Assembly (NCBI GenBank): GCA_963800255.1
Contig: CAWDAK010000022.1
Coordinates: 62,001-126,000, forward strand
Reading direction: 5' to 3'
DNA: 64,000 nucleotides
Origin: DATFVA01 sp963800255
GTDB lineage: Bacteria > Bacteroidota > Ignavibacteria > Ignavibacteriales > Ignavibacteriaceae
Shown: positions 45,917-56,071 of the stretch, one piece after another
Numbering within the stretch: the stretch's first letter is position 1
Layout of the letters: each line of letters starts with the position of its first letter
The notes under the pieces: model-generated
Told to the model about the DNA's origin: nothing
Databases searched by the model: none
The model's input: the letters and a program-made list of their open reading frames with translations, nothing else
Position numbers and translations under genes: made by a program

Positions 45917-47734
45917 TCAGAGTCCTGTATACATCTTTTCGATTTTATCGTTGTAGCGTTCTTCTACTACTTTACGTTTTATCTTCAGGCTGGGAGTAAT
46001 TTCACCTGTCTCAAGTGAGAATGCCTTCTCAAGGAGGGTGAACTTCCTTACTTTCTCATAGTTCGCAAGGTTTTTCTGAATCTTGCTTAACTCTTTTTCC
46101 ATAAGCTCTCTTATTTCTTTTCTTTCAGATAACTCTTCTACACTTGAATATTTAATTTTATGTGAGTCGGCATATTCCTGAATTGCTTCAAAGTCGGGTA
46201 CAATAAGAGCACTAAGGAACATCCGCCTGTCGCCGATAAGCACAAACTGATCTATGTACTTGCTCGAAAGGAAAAGGTTTTCAATCGGCGTAGGTGCTAT
46301 ATATTTCCCAGCAGTAGTTTTAAACAGGTGTTTCTTCCTGTCTGTTATCCTGAGAAATCCTTCGTTATCAAATACCCCTATGTCTCCCGTATGGAGCCAG
46401 CCGTTCTTCAGCACCTCCTCGGTTTCTTTTTTATTTTTGTAATAACCCTTCATTATGTTTGGCCCCCGTGCAAGGATCTCACCATCAGGGGCAAGTTTAA
46501 TTTCTACTCCCGGGAAAACTTTACCTACTGTTCCGAATTTATAATCGTCCACACGGTTGGCTGCGATAACAGGGGAGGATTCTGTTAAACCATACCCTTC
46601 AATTATTTTAATCCCGGCTGCTTCAAAAAATTCTCCCAGATCGGGTGAAAGGGCAGCTCCTCCTGAAATAAAGAATCTTAGTTTTCCGCCCATTTTTTCC
46701 CTGAGCTTATGGAAGACAAGCTTCTCTGCCATTTTATATTTTGCGGCTAGAACAGGATTAAGCTTGCCTTTCTTTCTGGCTTTAGCGGCTTGTTTGCCAA
46801 TTTCGATTGCCCAGAAAAATATTTTTTGTTTCGCAGGCGGCTGCGACTCAATATTCTTAATAATCTTCGAATGCATTCTTTCAAAAAGTCTTGGAACACT
46901 GGTAAGAATGGTAGGCTTTGTTTCAAGAAAATTCTGCGCAACGGTTTCTATACTTTCGGCATAACAGATCATCCCTCCGGATGAGAATCCTGTGTAGTAT
47001 CCGCCCATCCTTTCAAAAATATGGCACAAAGGGAGAAATGACAGGAAAATATCATCCTTTGAGATCGGGAAGTTCTCAAGCGCTGAATTTACATTTGACA
47101 GTATGTTCTTGTGGCTAAGCATCACCCCTTTAGGTTCGCCTGTTGTTCCGGAAGTATAGATGATTGTACAGAGATCATCTTCGTGCACATTTTTTTTGCA
47201 TTCTCTCAGGTACCCCGGGTGATTGTTCTTATAAATTTTACCCATATCCTGTACATCTTTGAAAGAGTATAGCGACTGTACGTCGGGCTGCATATCCTTC
47301 TCGTTCATCACGATAATAAAATCAAGGTGTCTGAGTGACTCCCTGTATTTCATTATTTTATTAAGCTGGAACTTGTTTGATACTATTACACCCCTTGATT
47401 CGGAATTATTAAGAATGAACTCAACAGAAGCGGCAGTTAATGACGGGTACAGAGGAACATCAGCCGCACCTAGCGCAAGTATACCCATATCAGAGTATAC
47501 CCATTCAGGCCTGTTCTCGGAAATGATGGCGATCTTATCACCCTTTTTTATACCCAGCGCTGTAAGTCCGTAAGCAAAATTATCTGTCTGTTCTTTAAAT
47601 TCTGAATAGGAAATTCCTTTATACACACCGTCGACCTTCCTCATCATAATGGGTCGAGCCAGATCCTTCCCGTATTCTTCTGTAAGGAAAGTATAAAGTT
47701 CAGGGATCGTTTTATTGGGCCTTAACAATGACAT
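45917..47734 (-). CDS. fadD: Long-chain acyl-CoA synthetase (AMP-forming)
   Basis: 605 aa from ATG 47734, which has 'GGAG' 8 bases upstream; an ATG at 47788 would add 18 residues without homology. Motifs: 'IIYTSGTTGEPKGVMLSH', 'LPLCHIFERMGGYYTG', 'GYGLTESSPVIAAN' and 'GWLHTGDIGVFDNEGFLRI', then 'RKKHLFKTTAGKYIAP'. It activates long-chain fatty acids to CoA esters at the membrane for oxidation or lipid synthesis. Monocistronic by position. Confidence 0.92.
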   Translation of the reverse strand: MSLLRPNKTIPELYTFLTEEYGKDLARPIMMRKVDGVYKGISYSEFKEQTDNFAYGLTALGIKKGDKIAIISENRPEWVYSDMGILALGAADVPLYPSLTAASVEFILNNSESRGVIVSNKFQLNKIMKYRESLRHLDFIIVMNEKDMQPDVQSLYSFKDVQDMGKIYKNNHPGYLRECKKNVHEDDLCTIIYTSGTTGEPKGVMLSHKNILSNVNSALENFPISKDDIFLSFLPLCHIFERMGGYYTGFSSGGMICYAESIETVAQNFLETKPTILTSVPRLFERMHSKIIKNIESQPPAKQKIFFWAIEIGKQAAKARKKGKLNPVLAAKYKMAEKLVFHKLREKMGGKLRFFISGGAALSPDLGEFFEAAGIKIIEGYGLTESSPVIAANRVDDYKFGTVGKVFPGVEIKLAPDGEILARGPNIMKGYYKNKKETEEVLKNGWLHTGDIGVFDNEGFLRITDRKKHLFKTTAGKYIAPTPIENLFLSSKYIDQFVLIGDRRMFLSALIVPDFEAIQEYADSHKIKYSSVEELSERKEIRELMEKELSKIQKNLANYEKVRKFTLLEKAFSLETGEITPSLKIKRKVVEERYNDKIEKMYTGL

Positions 47735-47912
47735 CAATACTCCGTCAAATTTGAACATGAAAATATGACCGCCGGCAAAAATTATCAATAGGGGAGAGGA
47801 AGAAATTTCAAATAAGTCAATGTCATTCCGGGTAAGGTGTGACTCATATATAGTTAGGTAAGTTCTTAAACTATTAGATTATCTGATTCACTAATTTTAT
47901 TTGAGGTTATTT

Positions 47913-48770
47913 ATGGCAAATACCGGGAATAGCAGAACTATTGAAGTGGAAAAACCGGACATTAATACCCCGCGGTTTTTACCGGGACAGAAAGCCCTGG
48001 TAACTGGAGCAAATTCAGGAATAGGAATGGGGATAGCTAAGGAACTGGCCAAAGCAGGGGCTGATGTCGTTATTAATTATGTTGAGAATTCCGATGGTGC
48101 AGAAAAACTTGTGGAAGAACTTAAGGCTGAAGGGGTAAGGTCATTTGCGTATAAAGCTGACGTCAGCAGTGAATCCGAGGTTATAAAAATGTTTGAAGAA
48201 ACATTTAAAGAATTCGGCACCTTAGATATTCTTGTAAATAATGCCGGACTTCAGAGGGATTCTAAGTTTGAAGAGATGACACTCGACCAGTGGAATAAGG
48301 TAATAAGTGTGAATCTTACCGGTCAATTCCTTTGTTCCCGGGAAGCCGTAAAAGAATTCAAAAGGAGGGGAGTGAAAAAAGAGGTTTCTATTGCTGCCGG
48401 AAAGATTATTCACATAAGTTCCGTTCACGAAGTAATTCCCTGGGCAGGTCATGCAAACTATGCCGCGTCAAAGGGCGGGATAATGATGCTGATGAAAACC
48501 ATTGCCCAGGAAACTGCCCCTTTCAGAATCAGGGTGAACAGTATTTGTCCCGGGGCAATCAAAACTCCTATTAACCAGTCGGTCTGGAGCTCAGAAAGCG
48601 GCCTGAACAAGCTGATGAATCTTATTCCATACAAAAGAATCGGGGATGTAGATGATATCGGCAGGGTCGCTGCGTGGCTTGCATCAGACCAGGCAGACTA
48701 TATAAATGGTACCAGTATATTCGTCGACGGCGGAATGACCCTCTACCCGGGTTTCGCTACCGGGGGCTGA
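47913..48770 (+). CDS. SDR-family oxidoreductase, glucose 1-dehydrogenase-like
   Basis: 285 aa from ATG 47913 ('MANTGNSRTIEVEK'), with 'gagg' upstream. NAD(P) motif 'VTGANSGIGMGIAKELAKAG', 'ILVNNAGLQRDSKF', catalytic Ser in 'IIHISSVHE' and Tyr-Lys in 'HANYAASKGG', 'VNSICPGAIKTPIN' and 'ASDQADYINGTSIFVDGGM'. The overall pattern is closest to bacterial glucose 1-dehydrogenases, but SDR substrate calls are weak. Confidence 0.85.
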   Translation: MANTGNSRTIEVEKPDINTPRFLPGQKALVTGANSGIGMGIAKELAKAGADVVINYVENSDGAEKLVEELKAEGVRSFAYKADVSSESEVIKMFEETFKEFGTLDILVNNAGLQRDSKFEEMTLDQWNKVISVNLTGQFLCSREAVKEFKRRGVKKEVSIAAGKIIHISSVHEVIPWAGHANYAASKGGIMMLMKTIAQETAPFRIRVNSICPGAIKTPINQSVWSSESGLNKLMNLIPYKRIGDVDDIGRVAAWLASDQADYINGTSIFVDGGMTLYPGFATGG

Positions 48771-49196
48771 TACATCCTGTTCTTCTTCAGATACTTTGTT
48801 GTAAGCAATTTGAAGGATCAATGGAGATAAATAAATTACCGGATACCGTCGAAGAGTCGACTCATCTTTCGGGAAATTCTTACATAATATTACCCTTTTT
48901 CCGGGTTACCATTTTTGTCATACTATGGAAATTTTCAACAACCGAAAATTGCGTTTTTTCACTGTTTTCGCATTGTCTCATTTTGAGTCCACCAGGCATG
49001 CAACAGGCGCATAAAAGGCTCCCAAATCCGGCACAACTACCTGGTCTGCCATTTTGTCATACCTGTAGAATTTTCCAACAGTTTTTTTTGGATATAAGTA
49101 CAGTGCATTATGAATTTTGTTTTACGACTTCTGCTCTTGTAAGGTATAAAAAATACTTTCCTGGTGTTGTTAGTTTTTACGCCCGATCCAGCGCTG
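48771..49196. other. Intergenic stretch after the SDR gene
   Basis: 426 bp between convergently read genes. A plus-strand frame across it overlaps the SDR gene and has codon content unlike coding DNA, so no gene is called. No terminator, repeat or RNA gene was recognised. Confidence 0.5.
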
Positions 49197-49685
49197 CTAA
49201 AGGTTTTTAACCCGCATTCCATATCTTCGGCTAAGATGTTCTGCAGCCAGGGAACGATGACAGGCAGCCGGATTTTTTTCAACACAAAAGAGCACAACCC
49301 TCCTGGAATTCAATAATTCCAGCCGGCCGATGAGGTCTTCAAAATCAAATTTACTTAGTATTTCCTTTTCATATACAGCTTTAAAACCATCGGATAATGA
49401 CTCTCTTTTTCGCTGAGAAGTATGCTCCTCTTTATCGTAAGCATTCTGGATATGACGTATTTCATCAGTAGGAGATAAATCCAGGATATGAAGGTAATTG
49501 ATATTAAGCTCAGATAATTTATCCTGCAGCCTCTTGCTGTTGACGTATGAATACTCAGATCCTCTTACCCCCCGCCTTCTTCTGATATCGCAGAAAGTAT
49601 CTATATTGTTCTCTCTGAGTTTGCCAAAGAAAGAATCAGCGGTCGATCCGTATACACCGATGGTAAATAACTGAATTTTGCTCAT
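49197..49685 (-). CDS. DUF488 family protein
   Basis: 162 aa. 'LFTIGVYGSTADSFFGKLRENN' at the start and 'DIRRRRGVRGSEY' match the DUF488 N-terminal pattern, and 'VVLFCVEKNPAACHRSLAAEHL' is the conserved C-terminal motif with a Cys-His pair. The family is widespread and uncharacterised; some members are annotated as nucleases or near DNA-processing genes without proof. Isolated here. Confidence 0.8.
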   Translation of the reverse strand: MSKIQLFTIGVYGSTADSFFGKLRENNIDTFCDIRRRRGVRGSEYSYVNSKRLQDKLSELNINYLHILDLSPTDEIRHIQNAYDKEEHTSQRKRESLSDGFKAVYEKEILSKFDFEDLIGRLELLNSRRVVLFCVEKNPAACHRSLAAEHLSRRYGMRVKNL

Positions 49686-50130
49686 AATATTTTGCAGCTC
49701 CTGCTTTATCTAAAATTAATCGAATTGGTAGTAAAGGTAAAGCTCACATTCTACCTGGATCATCGATTTTATCAATGCTAATAATGGAATGGCCTCAGAT
49801 ATTGATGGGCTCTGTATGCCACTACTGACATCTGATATTGTTAACATAGCTGGTATCAGGTTTAATTCCGATCTGAAACGAATAATTAGATTCCGAAATA
49901 AATTCGCAATGACTTATGAGAGAGCTATTTTTTTTATTGGCAGGTCATCTTATCTCTGAAGAATTACGAAGGGTCTTTAAATTGATTATCTATCTTAAAA
50001 ACTGTAATTTTTGTATTCTTCTTTGGAAGTTTTCCTTAAGAAGCTGAATAAATAAGGAAATTTAGAGAGGCTGCCTCTCAAACAAAAACAGGCAGCCTTC
50101 GTTTTTCAAAAATTAACTTCAGGGATACAA
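49686..50130. other. Long leader/intergenic region upstream of sucC
   Basis: 445 bp between divergent genes. A 57-codon frame starts at ATG 49789 and has no ribosome binding site or recognisable homology, so it is not called. A terminator-like hairpin sits at 50068-50106, just ahead of sucC (described separately). No further element was recognised. Confidence 0.5.
50068..50106 (+). terminator. Terminator-like hairpin 25 bp before sucC
   Basis: Stem AGGCTGCCT / AGGCAGCCT (50068-50076 with 50090-50098), 13-nt A-rich loop, then TCGTTTTTC. The nearest upstream gene reads away on the minus strand, so the hairpin would stop only a transcript starting in the sucC leader or antisense to the DUF488 gene. 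It may be an attenuator. Confidence 0.6.
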
Positions 50131-51297
50131 ATGAAAATACACGAATACCAGGCAAAAGAGATACTGCGTAAGTATAATGTTGCCGTTCCCAATGGAAAGG
50201 TTGCTTTTAGTGCTGATGAAGCTGTCAGGATTGCACAGGAGGAATTAGGCGGAAATGTTTGGGTGGTAAAGGCCCAGATACATGCCGGAGGCAGAGGGAA
50301 AGGCGGCGGTGTGAAGGTAGCTAAGAGTCTTGATGAGGTAAGGGAATTTGCCAACCAGATACTTGGAATGACCCTGGTAACTCACCAGACCGGACCGGAG
50401 GGAAGGGTAGTGAAGCGACTTTTAATTGAACAGGGCATAAATATAGCCAGGGAATTATACGTGGGTATAACGCTGGACAGGGCAAGTTCTAAAAATGTAA
50501 TAATGGTTTCCACCGAAGGCGGTATGGAGATAGAGAAAGTTGCTGCTGAATCTCCTGAAAAGATCATCAAAGAAACTGTTGATCCTTCTGTTGGTCTGCA
50601 GGGATACCAGGCAAGAAAACTCGCATATGCACTTGGACTGGAAGGCGCTCAGAATAAGAATGCTGTTAAATTTCTTTCGGGTTTATATAAAGCTTACGTT
50701 GAAACTGATGCATCACTTGCGGAAATCAACCCTCTTGTTGTTACCGGAGACGGTGATGTTATTGCCCTCGATGCCAAAATGAATTTCGACGATAACGCCC
50801 TCGAAAGACATAAAGATATCCTTGAATACCGCGATCTCGACGAGGAGGATCCGCTTGAGATTGAAGCCTCTAAATTCAGTCTGAATTATATCAAACTGGA
50901 TGGAAACGTCGGCTGTATGGTTAATGGTGCCGGATTGGCAATGGCCACAATGGACATTATTAAACTGGCTGGCGGAGAACCTGCCAATTTCCTGGATGTT
51001 GGCGGCGGAGCCAACAAAACCACCGTTGCTAACGGATTTAAGATAATATTATCGGATCCCAACGTTAAAGCCATACTTATTAACATTTTCGGCGGAATTG
51101 TAAGGTGCGATAGAGTTGCACAGGGTGTAATTGATGCCGCTAAAGAGATGGATATTAACGTGCCGATAGTTGTTCGCCTTGAAGGAACAAACGCCGGTGA
51201 AGCCGGTACATTACTGAGTGAATCAGGATTGAATTTTGAGGTGGCCGGCAGTCTAAAAGATGCCGCTGAGAAGGTAACTTCTGTCCTTTCCAGGTAA
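50131..51297 (+). CDS. sucC: Succinyl-CoA synthetase beta subunit
   Basis: 388 aa. 'MKIHEYQAKEILRKYNVAVP' begins the ATP-grasp half; 'VVKAQIHAGGRGKGGGVKVA', 'EINPLVV' and 'NIFGGIVRCDRVAQG' are family signatures. It forms succinate and ATP or GTP from succinyl-CoA in the TCA cycle together with SucD. No sucD is adjacent, unlike in many bacteria; the partner must be elsewhere. The gene is bounded by hairpins on both sides. Confidence 0.97.
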   Translation: MKIHEYQAKEILRKYNVAVPNGKVAFSADEAVRIAQEELGGNVWVVKAQIHAGGRGKGGGVKVAKSLDEVREFANQILGMTLVTHQTGPEGRVVKRLLIEQGINIARELYVGITLDRASSKNVIMVSTEGGMEIEKVAAESPEKIIKETVDPSVGLQGYQARKLAYALGLEGAQNKNAVKFLSGLYKAYVETDASLAEINPLVVTGDGDVIALDAKMNFDDNALERHKDILEYRDLDEEDPLEIEASKFSLNYIKLDGNVGCMVNGAGLAMATMDIIKLAGGEPANFLDVGGGANKTTVANGFKIILSDPNVKAILINIFGGIVRCDRVAQGVIDAAKEMDINVPIVVRLEGTNAGEAGTLLSESGLNFEVAGSLKDAAEKVTSVLSR

Positions 51298-51310
51298 TCC
51301 TTTCTTAAAA

Positions 51311-51345
51311 AAAGCTGAAAATCAATCGATTTTCAGCTTTTCTCT
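51311..51345 (+). terminator. Rho-independent terminator after sucC
   Basis: 13-bp perfect stem AAAGCTGAAAATC / GATTTTCAGCTTT (51311-51323 with 51328-51340) with a 4-nt loop and TCTCTTT following. It is 14 bp past the sucC stop. Confidence 0.82.
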
Positions 51346-51468
51346 TTGGCCTGAAATTTTATAAACAGGGTTTATATTATACACATAAGGTTGATTAAAA
51401 TCATCTTGATTTTAGGTTTTATTAGTAATACATTTTTTCCGAATTTTTAATTATTTGGAGAATGCTGA

Positions 51469-52884
51469 ATGTCATTTTTCGAACGCGACTATAACTATGA
51501 TGACAATGCCAATATGAATAGCGAACTATCCAAAGAAATAGAAAGATGCAGGCAGCTGGTAGATGAATACGGAATTTACAGCTGTTTGGAAACTGTTGAA
51601 GATATTATCCAGACATGTATTGATCACTCCTTATATGAAGATGGTATTTACCTTGTTGAAAAACTCCTTGAAGTCTCTCCCTACAATTCAGAATACTGGG
51701 TTAAAAAAGGTGCTCTGCTCAACGGACTGTACAGGTTCGGTGAAGCTATTATCTGCTATAATAAAGCCCTTTCTTTGAATCCCGGTGATCCCGATGCGCT
51801 TATCGACAGGGCGGCGGCTGAGGAGAATCTTGGTTTAATGGAAGACGCAAAAGAATCGCTTGAAACTGCACTGAGACAGGAACCTAATAACGAGGAATCG
51901 CTTTACAACCTGGGACTTCTATACCAGAAAGGCGGTAACTTTGAGGTGGCCTCCGAATTTTTCACCCGAGCCATACAAAATGATCCTGGCTTCTCAGATG
52001 CCTATTTTGAGCTTGGCTTCTGTTTTGAAAATTTAGACTATAATGAGCGGGCGCTTGACGCCTACGATAAATTTATAGATGCTGAACCTTATAGTTCCAA
52101 TGGATGGTATAACCGCGGTGTGGTACTGACAAAACTGGGCAGACTTGAACAGGCAATTAACAGCTATGAGCTGGCAATCGCAATTAAAGATGACTTTGCC
52201 GGTGCATGGTTCAACAAAGGCAACCTGCTCGCTGATCTTGAACGTTATCAGCAGGCTATTGACTGTTTCCGTGAGGCTTTTAAGATCGATAAGTTTGATG
52301 AAGCATCCTGCTACAACATCGCTAATATATATGAGGAACTTGGTGAGACTAACAAGGCGATCGATTATTACTCCAGGGCTATAAATATTAATGAGAAATA
52401 TTATGAAGCCTACCTTGCCCGGGGATTTTGCTACGATACCGCAGGAAAATTCCAGCTGGCGTTAAAGGATTTTAATAAGGCTATATCGTTATACCAGGAC
52501 AGAGCAGATGCATGGTATGCTAAAGCAGATCTTGAATATTCCCTTGGTAAAATGCAGGAGGCTATAAGGAGCTACAGGAAAGCAGCTAAAATTGAACCCG
52601 GAAGCTTTGAGATCTGGTTTAATCTTGCTGAAACTCTCTTTGAAATGGGAGACTGGCTCGAGGCGCAGAAGGCTTTTGATGAATGCATTAAGATTACTCC
52701 AAATGATGCTTCATCCTATTACGGGAAGGCAAAAATTAACTTTATTCTCAGCAGAACCCAGGAAGCAGTTGAATGTCTGAAGAAAGCTTTTGTTATCGAT
52801 CCTGAGATTAAATCAGAGTTTGCAAAGGAATACCCTGAGATTAAATCCTCCAAGCTTTTTAAGAAATTGTTAGGGGAACTCTGA
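51469..52884 (+). CDS. TPR repeat protein
   Basis: 471 aa, no signal peptide. From about residue 75 to 450 there are some eleven tetratricopeptide repeats with the W/L-G-Y-A-F-A-P pattern, for example 'YWVKKGALLNGLYRFGEA', 'WYNRGVVLTKLGRLEQA' and 'WFNKGNLLADLERYQQA'. TPR arrays are protein-interaction scaffolds. The acidic N-terminus ('FFERDYNYDDNANM') is distinctive. Function and partner unknown. Confidence 0.85.
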   Translation: MSFFERDYNYDDNANMNSELSKEIERCRQLVDEYGIYSCLETVEDIIQTCIDHSLYEDGIYLVEKLLEVSPYNSEYWVKKGALLNGLYRFGEAIICYNKALSLNPGDPDALIDRAAAEENLGLMEDAKESLETALRQEPNNEESLYNLGLLYQKGGNFEVASEFFTRAIQNDPGFSDAYFELGFCFENLDYNERALDAYDKFIDAEPYSSNGWYNRGVVLTKLGRLEQAINSYELAIAIKDDFAGAWFNKGNLLADLERYQQAIDCFREAFKIDKFDEASCYNIANIYEELGETNKAIDYYSRAININEKYYEAYLARGFCYDTAGKFQLALKDFNKAISLYQDRADAWYAKADLEYSLGKMQEAIRSYRKAAKIEPGSFEIWFNLAETLFEMGDWLEAQKAFDECIKITPNDASSYYGKAKINFILSRTQEAVECLKKAFVIDPEIKSEFAKEYPEIKSSKLFKKLLGEL

Positions 52885-52950
52885 TCCGTCGACCCCGGTT
52901 TGTCATTTCCGGGCTGACAGTACTTTAACATTTTATCCTGACAAAGATTT

Positions 52951-53788
52951 ATGAAAAATACTCTCCACATGGATACTATGCTTGTGGGATTGATCGGTCA
53001 CCCGATCAAGCATACTTATTCTCCTTTCATTCATAACGTTGCTTTCGAAATTAAGAAACTTGATTTTCTATATCTTCCGTTTGATGTGCCTGCAGCTAAT
53101 CTGGGCAACGCTTTGAAAGGTATGGTTGCATTGGGTATTAAAGGTTTCAATGTCACTATTCCCCACAAAGTAAATATAATGCAGCTATCTGAATAATGTG
53201 TCCGACGAAGCAGCCGGAGTCGGAGCTGTAAATACAGTAGTAAACGATCTCGGAACTCTTACAGGCTATAACACTGACGTCTTCGGCGTACTGAAGTCGC
53301 TCGATAAGTATAAAGCCAGCCTTGCCGGAAAAGAGGTAACAATTATCGGGGCAGGCGGGAGTGCGCGGGCCGTAGTTTATACTATCATTAAATATTTCAA
53401 ACCTTCACACATAAACATTGTGAACAGGACTGAACAAAAAGCTGAAGCTCTTAAAAAATATTTTTCTGAGAAAATGAAGTTTGATGCGATCAAATGCTTT
53501 GAGATTTTTCCCGATAACCTTGGTGAAGTTTTCAGGAATTCAAAGTTAATCGTGAATGCAACGCCTGTTGGTATGTATCCTGAAACCGATGAATCAGCCG
53601 TATCACAGCCGGATTATTTCACCCGGGATCAGGTGGTCTTCGACCTGGTTTATAATCCTGCAAAGACAAAACTTCTGGATATAGCCTCAAAGCAGGGAGC
53701 CCACGTCATAAATGGAATTGAAATGCTAGTGAACCAGGCATCAAAAGCTTTCCAGCTCTGGACCGGGGAAACAATGCCTGTACCCTGA
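52951..53788 (+). CDS. aroE: Shikimate dehydrogenase, frameshifted
   Basis: The N-terminal shikimate-binding half ('GLIGHPIKHTYSPFIHN', 'GFNVTIPHKVNIM' with catalytic Lys) is in frame 1 up to a stop at 53194-53196; the NADP half ('AAGVGAVNTVVND', 'VTIIGAGGSARAVVYTI', 'IVNRTEQKAEAL', 'NATPVGMYPE', 'NGIEMLVNQA') continues in frame 2. Removing one base at 53191-53193 gives about 278 aa, the family length. It reduces 3-dehydroshikimate in aromatic synthesis. The intact motifs on both sides suggest a sequence insertion. Confidence 0.9.
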
Positions 53789-53825
53789 ACTTACCAGATC
53801 AGTTGAAATGATGATAGAGGGGTGA

Positions 53826-55016
53826 TCAGCTCAGCTTACCGAGTGCCTTATTTAATCTTTCCGATACACTTGCCAGATTTTCCATAGAAGTAGCGTAAGA
53901 AAATCTCATAAACCCTTCCGCTCCGAAGGCGCTTCCAGGAACCAGCGCAATCCTTGCCTCATTAAGGAGATACATTGCAAGATCCAGGCTGTTGTTAATG
54001 GCAGTTCCATTGAAAGATTTATTCATATAAGCTGAAAAATTCGGGAAAAGATAAAAAGCTCCTTCCGGTTTATAGCAGGAAATACCTGCCACCGACATGA
54101 GCCGTTCGTACAGAAAATCCCTTCTTTTGTGAAACTCAATCTGCATCTGTTTAAGATATTCATGCGGTCCGTTAAGGGATTCGATCGTAGCCTGCTGGGA
54201 TATAGACGACGCGTGAGACGTACTGTGGCTTTGGATCTTGTCCATTGCTTTTATAACTTCTTCGGGACCTGCGGTATAACCTATTCTCCAGCCCGTCATT
54301 GAATATGTTTTACTTACTCCGTTAACTAGTATCGTACGTTTTTTCATCTCTTCGCTCAACGAAGCAAAACTGATAAACTGAAAGTTATCATAAAGAAGTT
54401 TCTCATAAATCTCATCTGAGATTACAAGGAAATTATGCCTGCTTACTACCTCAGCAATTTCTTCAAGCTGTTTCCTGTTGTAAGCTGAACCCGTAGGATT
54501 GGATGGATTGCAGAGAATAAATAATTTGGTATTAGGAGTGATTGCTTCTTCAAGCTGTTCCGGAGTAATCCTAAAGCCGTTTTCCTCCTTTGTTTCAATA
54601 ACAACTGTTTTACCTTCGGCAAGGGAAATCATTTCAGGATAAGATACCCAGTAGGGAGCCGGTACTATTACCTCATCGCCTCTGGACACAGTTGAGAGGA
54701 TTGCATTAAAAATACTCTGCTTGGCACCGCTTGACACAATTATTTCACTAAGTTTATAATCGAGGTTGTTATCCTTTTTAAATTTATCCGCTATGGCTTT
54801 ACGGAGTTCAACAGTACCAGCATTTATTGTATACTTAGTATGATTCTCATCTATAGCTCTTTTGGCAGCCTCTTTGATATTTGACGGGGTGGGGAAGTCA
54901 GGCTCGCCTACGCTTAAGTCAATTACATTTATCCCCTCTGCCTTTAATCTCTTTGCCTCAGCCGCAACTTTCATAGTAGGGGACGCAATTATCCTGTTGA
55001 CTCTCTCCGATAACAA
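53826..55016 (-). CDS. aspC: Aspartate aminotransferase (class I, PLP-dependent)
   Basis: 396 aa. PLP lysine lies in 'NGVSKTYSMTGWRIGY'; 'VSSGAKQSIFN', 'NPSNPTGSAY', 'VISDEIYEKLLYD' and 'FMRFSYATSMENL' fit the subgroup I-gamma aspartate aminotransferases, some of which also act on prephenate. It exchanges amino groups between aspartate and 2-oxoglutarate. Convergent with aroE, 37 bp apart. Confidence 0.92.
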   Translation of the reverse strand: MLSERVNRIIASPTMKVAAEAKRLKAEGINVIDLSVGEPDFPTPSNIKEAAKRAIDENHTKYTINAGTVELRKAIADKFKKDNNLDYKLSEIIVSSGAKQSIFNAILSTVSRGDEVIVPAPYWVSYPEMISLAEGKTVVIETKEENGFRITPEQLEEAITPNTKLFILCNPSNPTGSAYNRKQLEEIAEVVSRHNFLVISDEIYEKLLYDNFQFISFASLSEEMKKRTILVNGVSKTYSMTGWRIGYTAGPEEVIKAMDKIQSHSTSHASSISQQATIESLNGPHEYLKQMQIEFHKRRDFLYERLMSVAGISCYKPEGAFYLFPNFSAYMNKSFNGTAINNSLDLAMYLLNEARIALVPGSAFGAEGFMRFSYATSMENLASVSERLNKALGKLS

Positions 55017-55147
55017 TGTTACGCTCCTTTCTCAAAGAAATAATTGTTAATTGAGCCGGAATAAAATTATAGTGTGTGTTTCCTAAACCGGGTGAAATAT
55101 ACGATAAGAAATTCAGAATGCAAAGATTAAGAATTGTGCATTATCAA

Positions 55148-56071
55148 CTAAGCACTTTTTTGTTTTTTTGAGTAAGTCTCTGATTCAATAAAGATTCTTT
55201 TTATATCACTGTTCTTCCCTTTTAATTTTTTATCCATTTCCTCAATCTTGCTCTCGACTTCTCCCGCAGAAACAGAATCTTTAAAATCAATACTGAGGTT
55301 CACGAGTATGTAATGAGGGCCCATATGCATTGTAAGTACCTCATTTATATGTTCAATGCCATCGAAGCCGTTCAAAACTGATTTAATTTCTTTAATTATT
55401 TCACTGGATGCGCTTTCACCAATAAGCAAGCCTTTAGTTTCATAGGCGAGCCAGGCTGCCGTAACTGCAAGTACTAATCCTATAACAATTGAAGCAAGCG
55501 AATCATACAGAGTATTACCTGTAATTTGTTCAAGGAAAATACCCAATCCCGCAGCAAATAAGCCTATTAAAGCTGCGCTGTCTTCAAACAAGACTATGAA
55601 GATTGTTGGATCTTTAGCTGTATGGGCCGCTTGAAAAAATCCCTGTTTGCCGCGGTTCTTATTATAATTTATTAACGCATAAGCCCACGATGTGCCTTCA
55701 AAAAGAAATGCGATTCCTATAACTATATAATTAACAAGAGGATTTTTAATTTCCGCGGGATGAAGAAAGTTGTGGATGCCTTCGTATACTGATACACCGC
55801 TACCCACCGCGAATATCATGATAGCAACAACAAAGCTCCAGAAGTACACTTCTTTACCGTGGCCGAAAGGGTGGAGTTCATCTGCAGGCTTCCGTGCCAT
55901 GTGCAGTCCCAAAAGCATTAATCCTTCATTCCCCGTATCAATAACAGAGTGAATTCCTTCAGACAGGATTGCCGAACTTCCTGTTATTGTCGCGGCCACG
56001 AACTTGCTTACTGCTATAGCGAAGTTACCCAGGAGGGCTATGATTATAACCTTTTTCGATTTTTCTTCCAC
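55148..56071 (-). CDS. Cation diffusion facilitator family transporter
   Basis: 307 aa with six predicted membrane helices and a C-terminal cytoplasmic domain. 'SEGIHSVIDTGNEGLMLLG' in helix 2 and 'FEDSAALIGLFAAGLG' in helix 5 place the metal-coordinating His/Asp residues, and 'HPFGHGKEVYFWSFVVA' is the loop motif of the ZnT9-like branch. It probably exports Zn2+ or another divalent metal using protons. No metal-responsive regulator lies nearby. Confidence 0.88.
   Translation of the reverse strand: MEEKSKKVIIIALLGNFAIAVSKFVAATITGSSAILSEGIHSVIDTGNEGLMLLGLHMARKPADELHPFGHGKEVYFWSFVVAIMIFAVGSGVSVYEGIHNFLHPAEIKNPLVNYIVIGIAFLFEGTSWAYALINYNKNRGKQGFFQAAHTAKDPTIFIVLFEDSAALIGLFAAGLGIFLEQITGNTLYDSLASIVIGLVLAVTAAWLAYETKGLLIGESASSEIIKEIKSVLNGFDGIEHINEVLTMHMGPHYILVNLSIDFKDSVSAGEVESKIEEMDKKLKGKNSDIKRIFIESETYSKKQKSA

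Noticed and set aside
48674..49210. 178-codon plus-strand frame after the SDR gene
   Set aside because: It overlaps the last 97 bp of the SDR gene in another frame, and its low-complexity, Cys/Phe-rich content lacks any domain pattern.
49789..49962. 57-codon plus-strand frame in the sucC leader
   Set aside because: No ribosome binding site and no recognisable family; it may be chance in a long non-coding leader.
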